64,000 nt of DNA from Ruminococcus sp. (GCA_017622925.1 JAGAQC010000057.1:1-64000); one strand, 5' to 3'; counted from the first letter of the stretch, positions 34,638 through 43,685 are shown. The notes: a model not told the origin generated them from the sequence alone. Made by a program: numbers and translations.

Positions 34638-35087
34638 TCACAACATTAAGCCAAGCTGCTTGATTATACCCAAAGTAATAATTACAGCGGCGATACTGAA
34701 TCCAAGTCCCACGGTGCATGTAATTACCGCCCACTTATCGTAAACCTTTTTCAGCGATTTGCTGAATCTGACCTTATATTTTTTGTCGGTTTTGTACACT
34801 TTTGAGCCGATAATTGATTCCCTCGGGAAGATACAAGGGTACTCCTCGCCGTCTATCATATAAAAAGCGACCTTGAACTTTCCTTTTTTCGGCAGGTCGA
34901 TTTTAGTAAAGCTTGCCTCGCTTTTTTTGGTGAAAAAAAGGTGCAGCGTGTAGTAGATGAAAAAAAGCGTCATAGCGATTATAATAAGCTCGATGAGACC
35001 CAGACCGCATAAGATCAGGACAAAATTGCTTACGCCGAGAATTTTGCATATAATTATAATAATTATCAATCCTATGATTATTTCCAT
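34638..35087 (-). CDS. small membrane protein, unknown function
   Basis: 149 residues behind GGAGGTG. Two hydrophobic segments at the N-terminus (about 1-50), a soluble central part (about 55-110, KIDLPKKGKFKVAFYMIDGE ... IIGSKVYKTDKKYKVRFSKS) that looks like a small beta-barrel, and one C-terminal transmembrane helix (about 120-145). No family recognised. First gene of a three-gene unit with an ArsR regulator, with its own promoter, so it could be the regulated target. Metal handling is possible but unsupported. Confidence 0.7.
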   Translation of the reverse strand: MEIIIGLIIIIIICKILGVSNFVLILCGLGLIELIIIAMTLFFIYYTLHLFFTKKSEASFTKIDLPKKGKFKVAFYMIDGEEYPCIFPRESIIGSKVYKTDKKYKVRFSKSLKKVYDKWAVITCTVGLGFSIAAVIITLGIIKQLGLML

Positions 35088-35112
35088 TACCGCACCTCCG
35101 ATCGCATTTAAT

Positions 35113-35141
35113 ATTATATCATAAAAGTCCTAAAAATGCAA
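35113..35141 (-). promoter_or_regulatory. sigma-A-type promoter of the membrane protein-arsR unit
   Basis: On the minus strand, TTGCAT (35141-35136), 17 bases, TATAAT (35118-35113). The sequence over and upstream of the -35 (35132-35160) nearly repeats that at the metG promoter. Confidence 0.75.
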
Positions 35142-35176
35142 CTGTCGCGGAAAAAAATTTGAATTGGGCGCAAAAA

Positions 35177-35199
35177 AACGGAGCATTAAAGCTCCGTTT
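35177..35199 (-). terminator. GH94 gene terminator
   Basis: AACGGAGC/GCTCCGTT forms an 8-base stem, with a run of T on the minus strand, 16 bases past the GH94 stop codon. Confidence 0.88.
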
Positions 35200-35214
35200 T
35201 CGTATATTTGTAAT

Positions 35215-37611
35215 TTAACCAAGCACTACCTTGATCTCGTTGACGTCTGAAAGCTTGTCCGCAGGAACGTAATTACCTTCCAGAAGTTCGCCGTTGAGAG
35301 TTACCGATTTAACGCCGCTTTCAGCGTGTGCGGAGTTGTCCACCGATATATACAGTTTCTTGCCGCGGAATGTTTTGGAAATTTTGAAGACGTCCCATTC
35401 AGAGGGGATAGAGGGAGCTATAGTCAGACCGTCAGCATCGGGTCTCATGCCGCAGATACCCTCAACGCAGCCGACCATAACAGTAGAAGCAGTACCCGTA
35501 AGCCAGTGAACGTGTGAACGTCCCTCATAGGGAGAAGCTTTACTCTCGGTAAACTGACCGTGTACATAGGGTTCCATAACGCGTATCTCAGCCTTGTCAT
35601 TCATTGAAGCAGGGGAGCTTTCCTTGAAATACTCAAACGCGCGGTTTCCATGGCCCATAAGAGCTTCGGCAAGTATCAGCCAGCCCTGCGACTGCGAGAA
35701 AATACCGCCGTTTTCCTTTGTATCGTCGTTGAAAATGTGCATCAGTGCGCCGTCAAACCAGTGATCCTTGTAGGGAGGTTCAAGGAGTTTAGCTCCGTAT
35801 GGCGTGTTCAGTATCTCGTGAACGCTGTTCATAGCCTTGTCCGCCTGTTCGGGAGAAGCAAATCCCGAGATAACGCTCCATGACTGGGGATTCAGCCACA
35901 TATTTGCTTCGGGGTCATGTTTTGCGCCAACGATAGCGCCGTCCTCACGAATACCACGGATAAATCTGTCCTCGTCCCAGCACTTTTCAAGAGCCTCGCC
36001 GAGTTTTGACTGAACGTCCGTAATATACTCGGAGTATGATTTATCGCCCTTAGAGTCCGCCATATCCTTGATAACGGTCATTGCGTAGTAGAGCTGGAAC
36101 GCTACGAAAGTTGATTCGCCCTTTGCGCCAAGACGGAGACAGTCGTTCCAGTCCGCATGAAGTCCGGCAGGCATATTGTGAACGCCAAGACGTTCCATAG
36201 AGAATCTTATGGCATTTTTGAGATGTTCGTAAACCGAGGCTTCGCCGCCGTTAGCATAAACGATCACCTCGTCAAGGAACGCCTTGTTGCCGCTTTCGCC
36301 GATATATTTAACAATTGTGGGGAACAGCCAGAGCGCGTCGTCCGCACGGTAAGAGGGGTGACCTGTTTCTTTAACGTATTCGGGGTCGTCGGGAGTATTC
36401 TCGTGACCTGCGTTGTGGTTGAACTTAACAAGAGGAAGTCCGCCGCCGTTATCGACCTGAGCGGAGAGCATGAAGCGAATTTTGTCCGCAGCCATTTCGG
36501 GGTCAAGATGAATGATTCCCTGAATATCCTGCACGGTATCACGATAGCCGTAGCCGTTTCTGAGTCCGCAGTAAACGAAAGAAGCCGCTCTTGACCAGAT
36601 AAAGGTAATGAAGCACTGATAAGCGTTCCAAACGTTTATCATGTTGTTGAACTCGGCGGACGGCGTTTCGACCTGAAAATTATCGAGCTGAGTGTGCCAG
36701 AAATTTTTAAGCTCTGCGATGTCGGCATCGACCTTTCCCTCAGCCTTATATTCGTTGAGGATAGCGTTTGCCTGAATGTTGTCACGCTGACCGACGATGT
36801 AAATAAGCTCTCTCGTTTCACCGGGAGCGAGGGTAATGTCACTCTGCAAAGCTCCGCAGGAATTGGAGTTGTAGTTCATTTTGTTGTTGCACTTGCCCGA
36901 CTCAACGGCGATAGGGTTTGAATAGGTTCTGTAAGGTCCGATAAAGTCACTGAGAGAGCCGTTATATGCGGAAATATCAGCGCCGACCATGCCGAAGAAG
37001 CGTTCACGGTGATTTGAACCCGACTCGTCCTTGCCGTCGTTTTCGTTGATGTGCTGGAGTATCTTGTTTTCCTCGAAGCTTGTGCGAGTGATGAAAAGGG
37101 TATACTGGAGGTTTACCTGATCCTGCTCGTAGTTATTTTCGTTTGTGAACTCGCAGAAGCCGAAAACGGACAGTTTTCTCTCCGTATCGCCCGTATTGGT
37201 GAGCTTTGCGCGCCATACCTCATAGGTTTTTCCGTAGGGGACATAGTAAGTCACCTCGGACTTTATTTCGGAATATTCGGCGGAGATAACAGTGTAAGCG
37301 GTACCGTGGCGGCACTCGGATTTATATTTATCAAGGGGCTTTCCCACAGGCTGCCATGAAGCCGACCAGTAGTCGCCGTCGGAATTATCACGGATATAAA
37401 TATATCTTCCGGGCAGAGCCATATCGGAGTTGAAACGGAAACGGAGCAGTCTGCCGTTAGCTCCTGATTTTACGAAGCTGTAGCCTGCCGCATTGTTTGA
37501 GATCATTGCGCCGTACTCGGGGTCGCCGAGGTAGTTAGCCCAAGGCGCGGGGGTTGCGGGGTTTGTGATAACATATTCCTTGTTTTCAAGGTCAAAATGT
37601 CCGTAATTCAT
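35215..37611 (-). CDS. GH94 cellobiose phosphorylase-type enzyme
   Basis: Phosphorolytic cleavage of a beta-linked disaccharide, most likely cellobiose to glucose 1-phosphate and glucose, saving one ATP per bond; cytoplasmic, as no signal peptide is seen. The 798 residues match the family. The start (YGHFDLENKEYVITNPATPA, then PWANYLGDPEYGAMISN) fits cellobiose phosphorylases of ruminococci. YRDTVQD and HADWND are present, the latter carrying the catalytic Asp at 490, as well as HVHWLTGTAS near the C-terminus. Cellodextrin or chitobiose phosphorylase remain possible. Its promoter places repeat A4 in the 5' leader. Confidence 0.9.
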   Translation of the reverse strand: MNYGHFDLENKEYVITNPATPAPWANYLGDPEYGAMISNNAAGYSFVKSGANGRLLRFRFNSDMALPGRYIYIRDNSDGDYWSASWQPVGKPLDKYKSECRHGTAYTVISAEYSEIKSEVTYYVPYGKTYEVWRAKLTNTGDTERKLSVFGFCEFTNENNYEQDQVNLQYTLFITRTSFEENKILQHINENDGKDESGSNHRERFFGMVGADISAYNGSLSDFIGPYRTYSNPIAVESGKCNNKMNYNSNSCGALQSDITLAPGETRELIYIVGQRDNIQANAILNEYKAEGKVDADIAELKNFWHTQLDNFQVETPSAEFNNMINVWNAYQCFITFIWSRAASFVYCGLRNGYGYRDTVQDIQGIIHLDPEMAADKIRFMLSAQVDNGGGLPLVKFNHNAGHENTPDDPEYVKETGHPSYRADDALWLFPTIVKYIGESGNKAFLDEVIVYANGGEASVYEHLKNAIRFSMERLGVHNMPAGLHADWNDCLRLGAKGESTFVAFQLYYAMTVIKDMADSKGDKSYSEYITDVQSKLGEALEKCWDEDRFIRGIREDGAIVGAKHDPEANMWLNPQSWSVISGFASPEQADKAMNSVHEILNTPYGAKLLEPPYKDHWFDGALMHIFNDDTKENGGIFSQSQGWLILAEALMGHGNRAFEYFKESSPASMNDKAEIRVMEPYVHGQFTESKASPYEGRSHVHWLTGTASTVMVGCVEGICGMRPDADGLTIAPSIPSEWDVFKISKTFRGKKLYISVDNSAHAESGVKSVTLNGELLEGNYVPADKLSDVNEIKVVLG

Positions 37612-37663
37612 ATTTTTTATTCTCCTTTTATTACCTCAGAGGGAGAGGTTTGATGTTTATTTT

Positions 37664-37838
37664 AGGCAACACCGCACAAAGACCGCCTGACGGCTTTGTA
37701 CGCCATCTGCTTGCATATTTTCCGTCATATCGCACAGAAACTCCTTGAAATACAACAAGTATTCCTGCGTCGTTTCTGTACAATCTGACAAAAAATCTGA
37801 CTTCGCATCTGCCGCACAATCTCTGTGCGGTATTGCCT
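37664..37838. repeat. Family A-related long-hairpin repeat, copy A4
   Basis: Arms AGGCAACACCGCACAAAGA (37664-37682) and its partner (37820-37838) pair with two G-U type mismatches. A nested CAGAAAC/GTTTCTG stem encloses an AATAC-ACAA-GTATTCCTGCG core similar to copies A1-A3. The element lies entirely within the predicted 5' leader of the GH94 gene. Confidence 0.82.
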
Positions 37839-37840
37839 TT

Positions 37841-37869
37841 ATTATAACATTTTTTTCAGAATTTTGCAA
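37841..37869 (-). promoter_or_regulatory. sigma-A-type promoter of the GH94 gene
   Basis: On the minus strand, TTGCAA (37869-37864), 17 bases, TATAAT (37846-37841). Transcription would begin inside the outer arm of A4, about 170 bases of which would form the leader. The 34-base stretch 37841-37874 matches the GH9 promoter at 28 positions. Confidence 0.8.
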
Positions 37870-37939
37870 TAGTTTCATAATAATTTACATGAAAATCAAT
37901 ATTTAAAAGAATACCGTGAACGTTCCGAGAGAGTTATTT

Positions 37940-38887
37940 TTAGTTGCCCGAGTTGTCGGCAGGAATCGTAAATTTTTCAGATTCTTCCATTTTCTTTTTA
38001 AATTTCTCGATTCTGGATTCAAACTCAGCAGAAATGGACGCAGTTTGTTCGCGCATTTCATCGGAAATAGTGGCGTCTTTGGAACTTTCGTCTGAAACAG
38101 GTGCATCGGTCGGGCTTTCATCAGATTCCGAAACGGCTGAAATTTCTATGGGCAGCGAGTTGCCGTCCTCGTCCTTGAACACGATATTATCCACATACAG
38201 GCTGCCCTCATTCTGCGCACCCCAGCGCATTATCTGAAAAGTCGCCTCGGTCATGGTATCGTCCCAGCATTGACCGCTTACAGCGAGGAGGAATTTCAGT
38301 TCAACATGAATTGCGCCCGACATTTCAAAGTTATATTCGCCGCCCTCCCATTCGGCAAACTCATACCATTTGCCATTTGGGAGACTTGCGCCGCCTCCGC
38401 CGCCTATCCAGCCGGGAGCTTTGACATTTTCATCGTCCTCGTTTACAAAGGCGTCCGAGGTTGCGTCGGCGTATACGTCCATTTCAATGGAGCGGACTTT
38501 TGCGAGATTTTCTGCACTGAGCATTTTTGCGCCGTCGAACTTTATTTTCTGCACCGTGCCGTCTGCGAAATTCGTACCGCTGTCAACAAATTTCAGCATT
38601 GGGTTACCGTTGACCGAAACGATCTCAAGTTCGCCCTGTGCCGAATCGGGGTCGTCAAGCTTGACGTCAGCAAAGCTGAGATCGCCGTCGTCGAAGGTTA
38701 CTGCGTTGGGGTCGCTGCATTCGGCAGGGGTAGGCGGTTCAAGTTCCGCTTCGGTAGCGTTCTCAGTCTGAGGTACGGACGGGGAGGAGTCCGAGCTGTC
38801 CGATGAGGATCCTTTTTCGCCGCAGCCTGTGAAAGCGGCGGTCATGGCAATGACGGATAAAGCGGCAGTTATTTTTTTCAAGTCCAT
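37940..38887 (-). CDS. secreted lipoprotein with a jelly-roll-like domain
   Basis: 315 residues from the ATG at 38887 (signal MDLKKITAALSVIAMTAAF, then TGC with the lipid Cys at about 22). A Ser/Glu-rich linker is followed by a beta-rich domain (about 60-235) with SIEMDVYADATSDAF, an aromatic patch NGKWYEFAEWEGGEYNF and a final LYVDNIVFKDEDG. This recalls galactose-binding-like or carbohydrate-binding folds next to glycosidases. A coiled-coil-like charged tail follows. No catalytic motif. It stands beside the GH94 gene on the same strand, so surface carbohydrate binding is plausible but unproven. Confidence 0.75.
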   Translation of the reverse strand: MDLKKITAALSVIAMTAAFTGCGEKGSSSDSSDSSPSVPQTENATEAELEPPTPAECSDPNAVTFDDGDLSFADVKLDDPDSAQGELEIVSVNGNPMLKFVDSGTNFADGTVQKIKFDGAKMLSAENLAKVRSIEMDVYADATSDAFVNEDDENVKAPGWIGGGGGASLPNGKWYEFAEWEGGEYNFEMSGAIHVELKFLLAVSGQCWDDTMTEATFQIMRWGAQNEGSLYVDNIVFKDEDGNSLPIEISAVSESDESPTDAPVSDESSKDATISDEMREQTASISAEFESRIEKFKKKMEESEKFTIPADNSGN

Positions 38888-38918
38888 TTTATGTTCTCCT
38901 TTTGTCACATTTGTAAGA

Positions 38919-38946
38919 GGAACACAGCCTGCGAGGCAGGCGTTCC
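38919..38946. repeat. single hairpin resembling the last stem of family B
   Basis: GGAAC-AGCCTGC-GA-GGCAGGC-GTTCC forms one hairpin and resembles AGGGAACGCCCT/AGGGCGTTCCCT at the end of B1 and B2. It lies just upstream of the lipoprotein start and may be a fragment of the same family or an independent leader hairpin. Confidence 0.5.
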
Positions 38947-38981
38947 CCAAAATCCGTATATTCTTTTAATTCTTTTAAAAA

Positions 38982-39005
38982 AGCCCTCTTTTTCAGAGGG
39001 CGATT
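38982..39005 (-). terminator. mfd terminator
   Basis: GCCCTCT/AGAGGGC stem with TTTTTT following on the minus strand, about 140 bases after the mfd stop. The stretch 39006-39139 is AT-rich and shows nothing else. Confidence 0.85.
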
Positions 39006-39139
39006 TAATAATATCGTGTACTTTTTTATTAAAAGCAGCAACAAATACTCATATAATTATATTAACATAAAAAGGAAAATTTGTAAAGAGTTATTTTGCA
39101 TAAAATTAAATTATAAATTTAGTGGATTTTGTACAAATA

Positions 39140-42100
39140 TTACAGTCCTGCTTTTTCTATGATATTGATAACGCCTTTCATCATTTCAAAGGGGAGTATC
39201 TTGGGATTTATCTTTACGGAAACATAAGATTTTCCCGAGCCGTTAAAGGTGATCTTCCCCTTGAACGCGGCGGAAAGAGCGGCTATCTGCGCCGTATTGA
39301 GATATTGGGTGTAGAAATACATCTGAGCGTTTTTCTGAGAAATTTCCGTAATTCCGAGATGCGCCGCCTTGTTTCTCAGCAGAGAGACTTCTATTAGTCC
39401 TATTACAGCCTTGGGAGGTTCGCCGTAGCGGTCGATAAGCTCGTCGATAAGGTCGGAGCGATCCTCGTCCGCCGTAATTGTCATGATTCTTCTGTAAATT
39501 TCCAGACGCTGATTAAGGCTTGAAATATATTTTTCGGGTATATGAGCGTCAATTTGTATATCCACAAGGCATTCGGGGATTTTTTCGGGTCTTTCGCCTT
39601 TTTCTTCCGTAATTGCTTCGGACAGAAGCCGCAGGTACATATCGTAGCCGACAGCCTCCATGTGACCGTGCTGACTGCCGCCTAAAATACTTCCCGCGCC
39701 GCGTATTTCAAGGTCTCGAAGCGCGATACGGAAACCGCTGCCGAAGCGTGTGAACTCTTTCATCGCGCTCAGTCTTTTTGCCGCTATTTCGGTAAGGACT
39801 TTATCTCTCTTGTATGTGAAATAAGCGTAGCCCCTGCGGTTGGAACGTCCCACACGTCCTCTGAGCTGATATAGCTGAGACAAGCCGAAGCGGTCGGCGT
39901 CCTCGATAATAAGGGTGTTCACATTCGGCACGTCAACGCCTGTTTCGATAATGGTCGTGCAGACAAGTATATCGACTTCATGTTCTACGAGCTGCTCCCA
40001 TATATCGGACATTTCCTCCTGATTCATCTGCCCGTGCGCAATGGCGATACGCGCCTCGGGGAGCATTTCCTGTAGCTTTGAAGCGCATGAAACGATAGTC
40101 TCGACCCTGTTGTGGATATAGTAGACCTGTCCGCCACGGCGAAGCTCCCTCGAAACGGCTTGCAAAAGGGTGGCGGCGTTGTATTCGATAACGTAGGTCT
40201 GCACGGGGTATCTGTCCTGCGGCGGTTCTTCAAGCACGGACATATCTCGTATTCCGCTCATAGCCATGTTGAGGGTTCGGGGGATAGGCGTAGCGGAAAG
40301 CATAAGCACATCTACTCCCGAAAAGCTCTCCTTGAATTTTTCCTTGTGGGCGACTCCGAAACGCTGTTCCTCGTCAATGACGGCAAGTCCGAGGTCGCGG
40401 AAAACAACGCTTTTCTGTATTATTTTGTGCGTACCGATAAGTATATCTATTCTGCCCTGTTTGAGTTTTTTGATTATTTCCGCTTGCTGGGACGGCGTGC
40501 GGTAGCGGCTGAGAAGCTCTATGTTTACGGGGAACTGCTCGAATCTCCGCAGGGCTGTCTGATAGTGCTGATAGGCGAGAACGGTGGTAGGCGCAAGTAT
40601 AGCGCATTGCTTTCCCGAAAGTACGCACTTCATAGCCGCACGCAGAGCGACCTCGGTTTTGCCGAAGCCGACGTCGCCGCAAAGCAGTCTTTCCATAGGT
40701 CGGGGACGCTCCATATCAGCCTTTATTTCGGCAATTGCAGTAAGCTGATCTTCAGTCTCCATATAAGGGAAGCGTTCCTCGAAATCGTGCTGTATCTCGT
40801 CGTCGGGATAAAATGCGAATCCCTCGCTTTTCTCACGTTTGGCATAAAGCGCAATAAGCTCCTGAGCCATATCTTTCACGGCACGGCGGACGTTATTTTT
40901 TTTCTTCTGCCAGTCTCCCGAACTGAGCTTAGTGAGCTTAACTCCCGTATCGTCCCTCGGACCGATGTATTTCGACACCATATCAAGCTGCGTTACGGGA
41001 ATATACAGCTTGTCCGTACCTGCGTACTGAATGGTTATGTAATCCTTTGTAACGCCGTCAAATTCAAGCTTTCGTATGCCGATGAACCGTCCGATACCGT
41101 GGCTGCTGTGAACTATGAGGTCGCCCTCTGTAATGTCCGAAAGGGAACGTATTTCCTCGGCTTTGGGCTTTTTCTTTTTTCGGCTTCGGGTAGATCGGGA
41201 ATCCATAGAACGTCCCTGAGCGATAAGAACGCATTTAGTCTCGGGGTACTCGAATCCGCTGCTAAGTCCGCCCGATATAAGGCAGACGCGTCCTGTACGG
41301 GGTTCTGAATCATTCTGAGCAATATCGCAGGGCAGACCGTTGTTTTCGAGGTCTTCTTTTATAATGGGGAGAGTTTTCTCACTTCCGGCGCAGAGGATTA
41401 TTTTGTAGCCTCGTTCGGAGTAGTCGGAAAGCTCCTCCATAAGGGGCTTCAATTCGCCGCCCCATGAAGCCGTTTGCAGAGCCTCGAAGCTGATTATTCG
41501 GCGGAAGTCAACGTGTTCGCCGCCCTGTAAAAAGTTGCTCAGATAGAAGCAGCATTTCTTTTCGGCGAGGGTCTGCAATTGCGGCAGTTCGACAATAAGA
41601 CCGTCCAGACCCTTGCAGAGCTGCCCCTCCTCCATGAGAATTTTTATATCCTCGCTGAAACGTGACGTTACCCCGTTTGCCGCCTCCATGATGTTTGAAT
41701 AGTCGCTGAAAAGCACAGGACCGTCTATATAGTCTAAAACCGTGTATATGCCGTCATATGCAAGGCTGTAGTATTTCATGCCGTGGGGGAGTATTTCGCC
41801 TGCCCTGAAACGTTTCACGTCCGCGCCGAGGTGTTCGCGGACAAGCTCCATATGTTTGCCCCGAACCTTTTTGATAAGAGCTTCAAGGCGGTCGGCAAGC
41901 TCGTCGGCATCGCAGATAAGCTCGCTTGCGGGGGAAATTTCAAGCGTTTTCAGCATTTCGTCGGAACGCCGCTGAGTGTCCGTATCAAATTCCGCAATGC
42001 TGTCGATCTCATCGCCCCAAAGCTCGATACGCACAGGGCGGTCGGACTGTACGGGGAAAATATCTATGATACTTCCCCGAACGGAAAACTGCGACGCGCC

Positions 42101-42601
42101 CTCGACTTTTTCGCACCGTTGATAGCCGTATTTTGCCAGTTCAAGGCAAAGACTGCCCCTGTCAACCGTCTGACCCTCCGAAAGCTCGATGGCGGAGGCG
42201 ATAAGTATATCGGGTGGGATAACGGGCTGCATTACAGCTTCGATACTTGCGCATATCACTTCGCAGCCGCCCCGTACCGCGCGTGCAAGGGCAGAGATAC
42301 GCATATATTCGTACTCGTGATTTGCGCTGTCTACAGGAGTAAAGACCTGCTCACGGGACGGAAAGAGAACGGCGGAATCCCTGCCTGTCATCATGTTTAT
42401 ATCGTCGCATAGTTTTTTTGCCTCAGCCTCCGTACCCGATACAACAAGCATGACCTTGTTTCCTGTCATAGCGGAAACAAGGTGCGCCCTGTGTATATGG
42501 GAAAGACCTGTCACGGAGACAGGCGAGATGTTTTTGTTCAGACATTCGAGAATGCTTTTATATCCCGAAAGTCCGCTGAAAATATTACCGAAAAGTTTCA
42601 T
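39140..42601 (-). CDS. mfd: transcription-repair coupling factor
   Basis: A DNA translocase that removes stalled RNA polymerase and recruits UvrA. The 1153 residues match the family. Domains in order: UvrB-homology N-terminal part (about 1-400), RNA polymerase-interacting CarD/RID domain (about 480-550; TEGDLIVHSSHGIGRFIGI), helicase core with GDVGFGKTEVALRA (Walker A), DEEQRFG (Walker B), SATPIPRTLNMA and the translocation motif QLRGRVGRSNRRGYAYF, then the C-terminal TRCF domain. It follows pth by 9 bases on the same strand, a common Firmicute arrangement. Confidence 0.98.
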   Translation of the reverse strand: MKLFGNIFSGLSGYKSILECLNKNISPVSVTGLSHIHRAHLVSAMTGNKVMLVVSGTEAEAKKLCDDINMMTGRDSAVLFPSREQVFTPVDSANHEYEYMRISALARAVRGGCEVICASIEAVMQPVIPPDILIASAIELSEGQTVDRGSLCLELAKYGYQRCEKVEGASQFSVRGSIIDIFPVQSDRPVRIELWGDEIDSIAEFDTDTQRRSDEMLKTLEISPASELICDADELADRLEALIKKVRGKHMELVREHLGADVKRFRAGEILPHGMKYYSLAYDGIYTVLDYIDGPVLFSDYSNIMEAANGVTSRFSEDIKILMEEGQLCKGLDGLIVELPQLQTLAEKKCCFYLSNFLQGGEHVDFRRIISFEALQTASWGGELKPLMEELSDYSERGYKIILCAGSEKTLPIIKEDLENNGLPCDIAQNDSEPRTGRVCLISGGLSSGFEYPETKCVLIAQGRSMDSRSTRSRKKKKPKAEEIRSLSDITEGDLIVHSSHGIGRFIGIRKLEFDGVTKDYITIQYAGTDKLYIPVTQLDMVSKYIGPRDDTGVKLTKLSSGDWQKKKNNVRRAVKDMAQELIALYAKREKSEGFAFYPDDEIQHDFEERFPYMETEDQLTAIAEIKADMERPRPMERLLCGDVGFGKTEVALRAAMKCVLSGKQCAILAPTTVLAYQHYQTALRRFEQFPVNIELLSRYRTPSQQAEIIKKLKQGRIDILIGTHKIIQKSVVFRDLGLAVIDEEQRFGVAHKEKFKESFSGVDVLMLSATPIPRTLNMAMSGIRDMSVLEEPPQDRYPVQTYVIEYNAATLLQAVSRELRRGGQVYYIHNRVETIVSCASKLQEMLPEARIAIAHGQMNQEEMSDIWEQLVEHEVDILVCTTIIETGVDVPNVNTLIIEDADRFGLSQLYQLRGRVGRSNRRGYAYFTYKRDKVLTEIAAKRLSAMKEFTRFGSGFRIALRDLEIRGAGSILGGSQHGHMEAVGYDMYLRLLSEAITEEKGERPEKIPECLVDIQIDAHIPEKYISSLNQRLEIYRRIMTITADEDRSDLIDELIDRYGEPPKAVIGLIEVSLLRNKAAHLGITEISQKNAQMYFYTQYLNTAQIAALSAAFKGKITFNGSGKSYVSVKINPKILPFEMMKGVINIIEKAGL

Positions 42602-42610
42602 GTAACTCTC

Positions 42611-43237
42611 CTATGAGTTGTACTTGTTCATAGCTTCGTCCGTTTTGCCCTGCACCATGAGTTTCAGGCACTCGCAGGCATTTTCGGCAGCGGACGTCAT
42701 TTTTGCGGAATCGTCCTTGCCGAATTTTCCGAGTACCCATTTTGCAAGGTCGTAGTCGGGGTGCGGCTTTTTTCCCACGCCCATTTTTATACGTTGGAAA
42801 TCGTCCTTACCCGTCAGCTCAATAATGCTGCGTATGCCGTTGTGACCGCCGTGGCTGCCCTTGCGGCGTATCCTGAGTTTGCCGGGTTCGAGGGAAATGT
42901 CGTCGTAGATAACGATAAGGCGGTCGGTGTCCAGCTTATAGAATTCAAGAGCCTGCACTACGGATTCTCCGCTGTTGTTCATGTATGTGGTGGGTTTAAG
43001 GAGCAGGCAGCGTATTCCGTTTACAGTGACCTCGGCGGTCTTGCCCTTGAATTTCAGGCGGTTTATGTTTTCGCCGAGCTGTTCTGCGAGGACGTCAACG
43101 GTGAAAAATCCGGCGTTATGGCGAGTTCCCTCGTATTCAAGCCCCGGATTGCCAAGTCCTGCTATTATATATTCTATTTTACCTCTTGGTGTCTGAGAAT
43201 TTTGTGAAATTCTGTCGAACACGTCAAAAATACTCAT
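42611..43237 (-). CDS. pth: peptidyl-tRNA hydrolase
   Basis: Recycles peptidyl-tRNA released from ribosomes. It has 208 residues from the ATG at 43237; the alternative ATG at 43261 has no ribosome site, while AAAGGA lies between them. Seen are IIAGLGNPGLEYEGTRHNAG with the catalytic His, KPTTYMNNSGESV, YDDISLEPGKLRIRRKGSHG with GHNG, and RIKMGVGKKP. It is upstream of mfd in one unit. Repeat B2 lies immediately upstream, so its promoter must be in or beyond that element. Confidence 0.96.
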   Translation of the reverse strand: MSIFDVFDRISQNSQTPRGKIEYIIAGLGNPGLEYEGTRHNAGFFTVDVLAEQLGENINRLKFKGKTAEVTVNGIRCLLLKPTTYMNNSGESVVQALEFYKLDTDRLIVIYDDISLEPGKLRIRRKGSHGGHNGIRSIIELTGKDDFQRIKMGVGKKPHPDYDLAKWVLGKFGKDDSAKMTSAAENACECLKLMVQGKTDEAMNKYNS

Positions 43238-43272
43238 TTTGGCTTTCAATCCTTTCTGCATAACTTAAGCGA

Positions 43273-43454
43273 AATAATACTGGGATTCCAAAGGGACGGT
43301 GTCCCTTTGGCGGAGTCCAGAGGCAGCGCCTCTGGTGGGGTGTGGGGCGAAGCCCCACATAGCGTTTAAGCGCTCCGCAAAGGGTGAATCCCAAATCGGT
43401 TCACTGAACCGATTTGGGAGAGGGAACGCCCTGCAAGAGAGGGCGTTCCCTTAT
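43273..43454. repeat. Family B hairpin-array repeat, copy B2
   Basis: The same series of hairpins as B1, starting AATAATACTGGGATTCC. The variable stem is TCCCAAATCGGTTC (43389-43402) with its perfect complement (43406-43419); in B1 the stem has a wholly different sequence. TGTGGGGC-GAA-GCCCCACA is likewise fully paired. It lies upstream of pth. Confidence 0.9.
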
Positions 43455-43633
43455 TAAGAACACAGTACGCCGTATCCTTACTAAAAAAATAATTCCTTAA
43501 CATTATATCACATTTTAGTTACTAAAGTCAATCCGAATAATTTCAAAATTTATGTAATAATTACCATAGAATTACATTAAAAAAAGCAAAATTACAATGA
43601 AATTACATTTCGTTTAACATATTCGGAAACTCA

Positions 43634-43662
43634 TTGACTAACGCCCCAAACCGTGATATAAT
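43634..43662 (+). promoter_or_regulatory. sigma-A-type promoter of the VWA lipoprotein gene
   Basis: TTGACT (43634-43639), 17 bases, TATAAT (43657-43662). Repeat A3 (43686-43847) falls within the resulting 5' leader. The stretch 43455-43633 is AT-rich with no other signal seen. Confidence 0.8.
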
Positions 43663-43685
43663 GCAGAAAAGAGCAAATTCAGAAA

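Noticed and set aside
40112..41308. 398-codon open frame on the plus strand opposite mfd
   Set aside because: It lies wholly antisense to a complete, well conserved mfd gene, and its translation has no recognisable motif. It is a codon-bias shadow.
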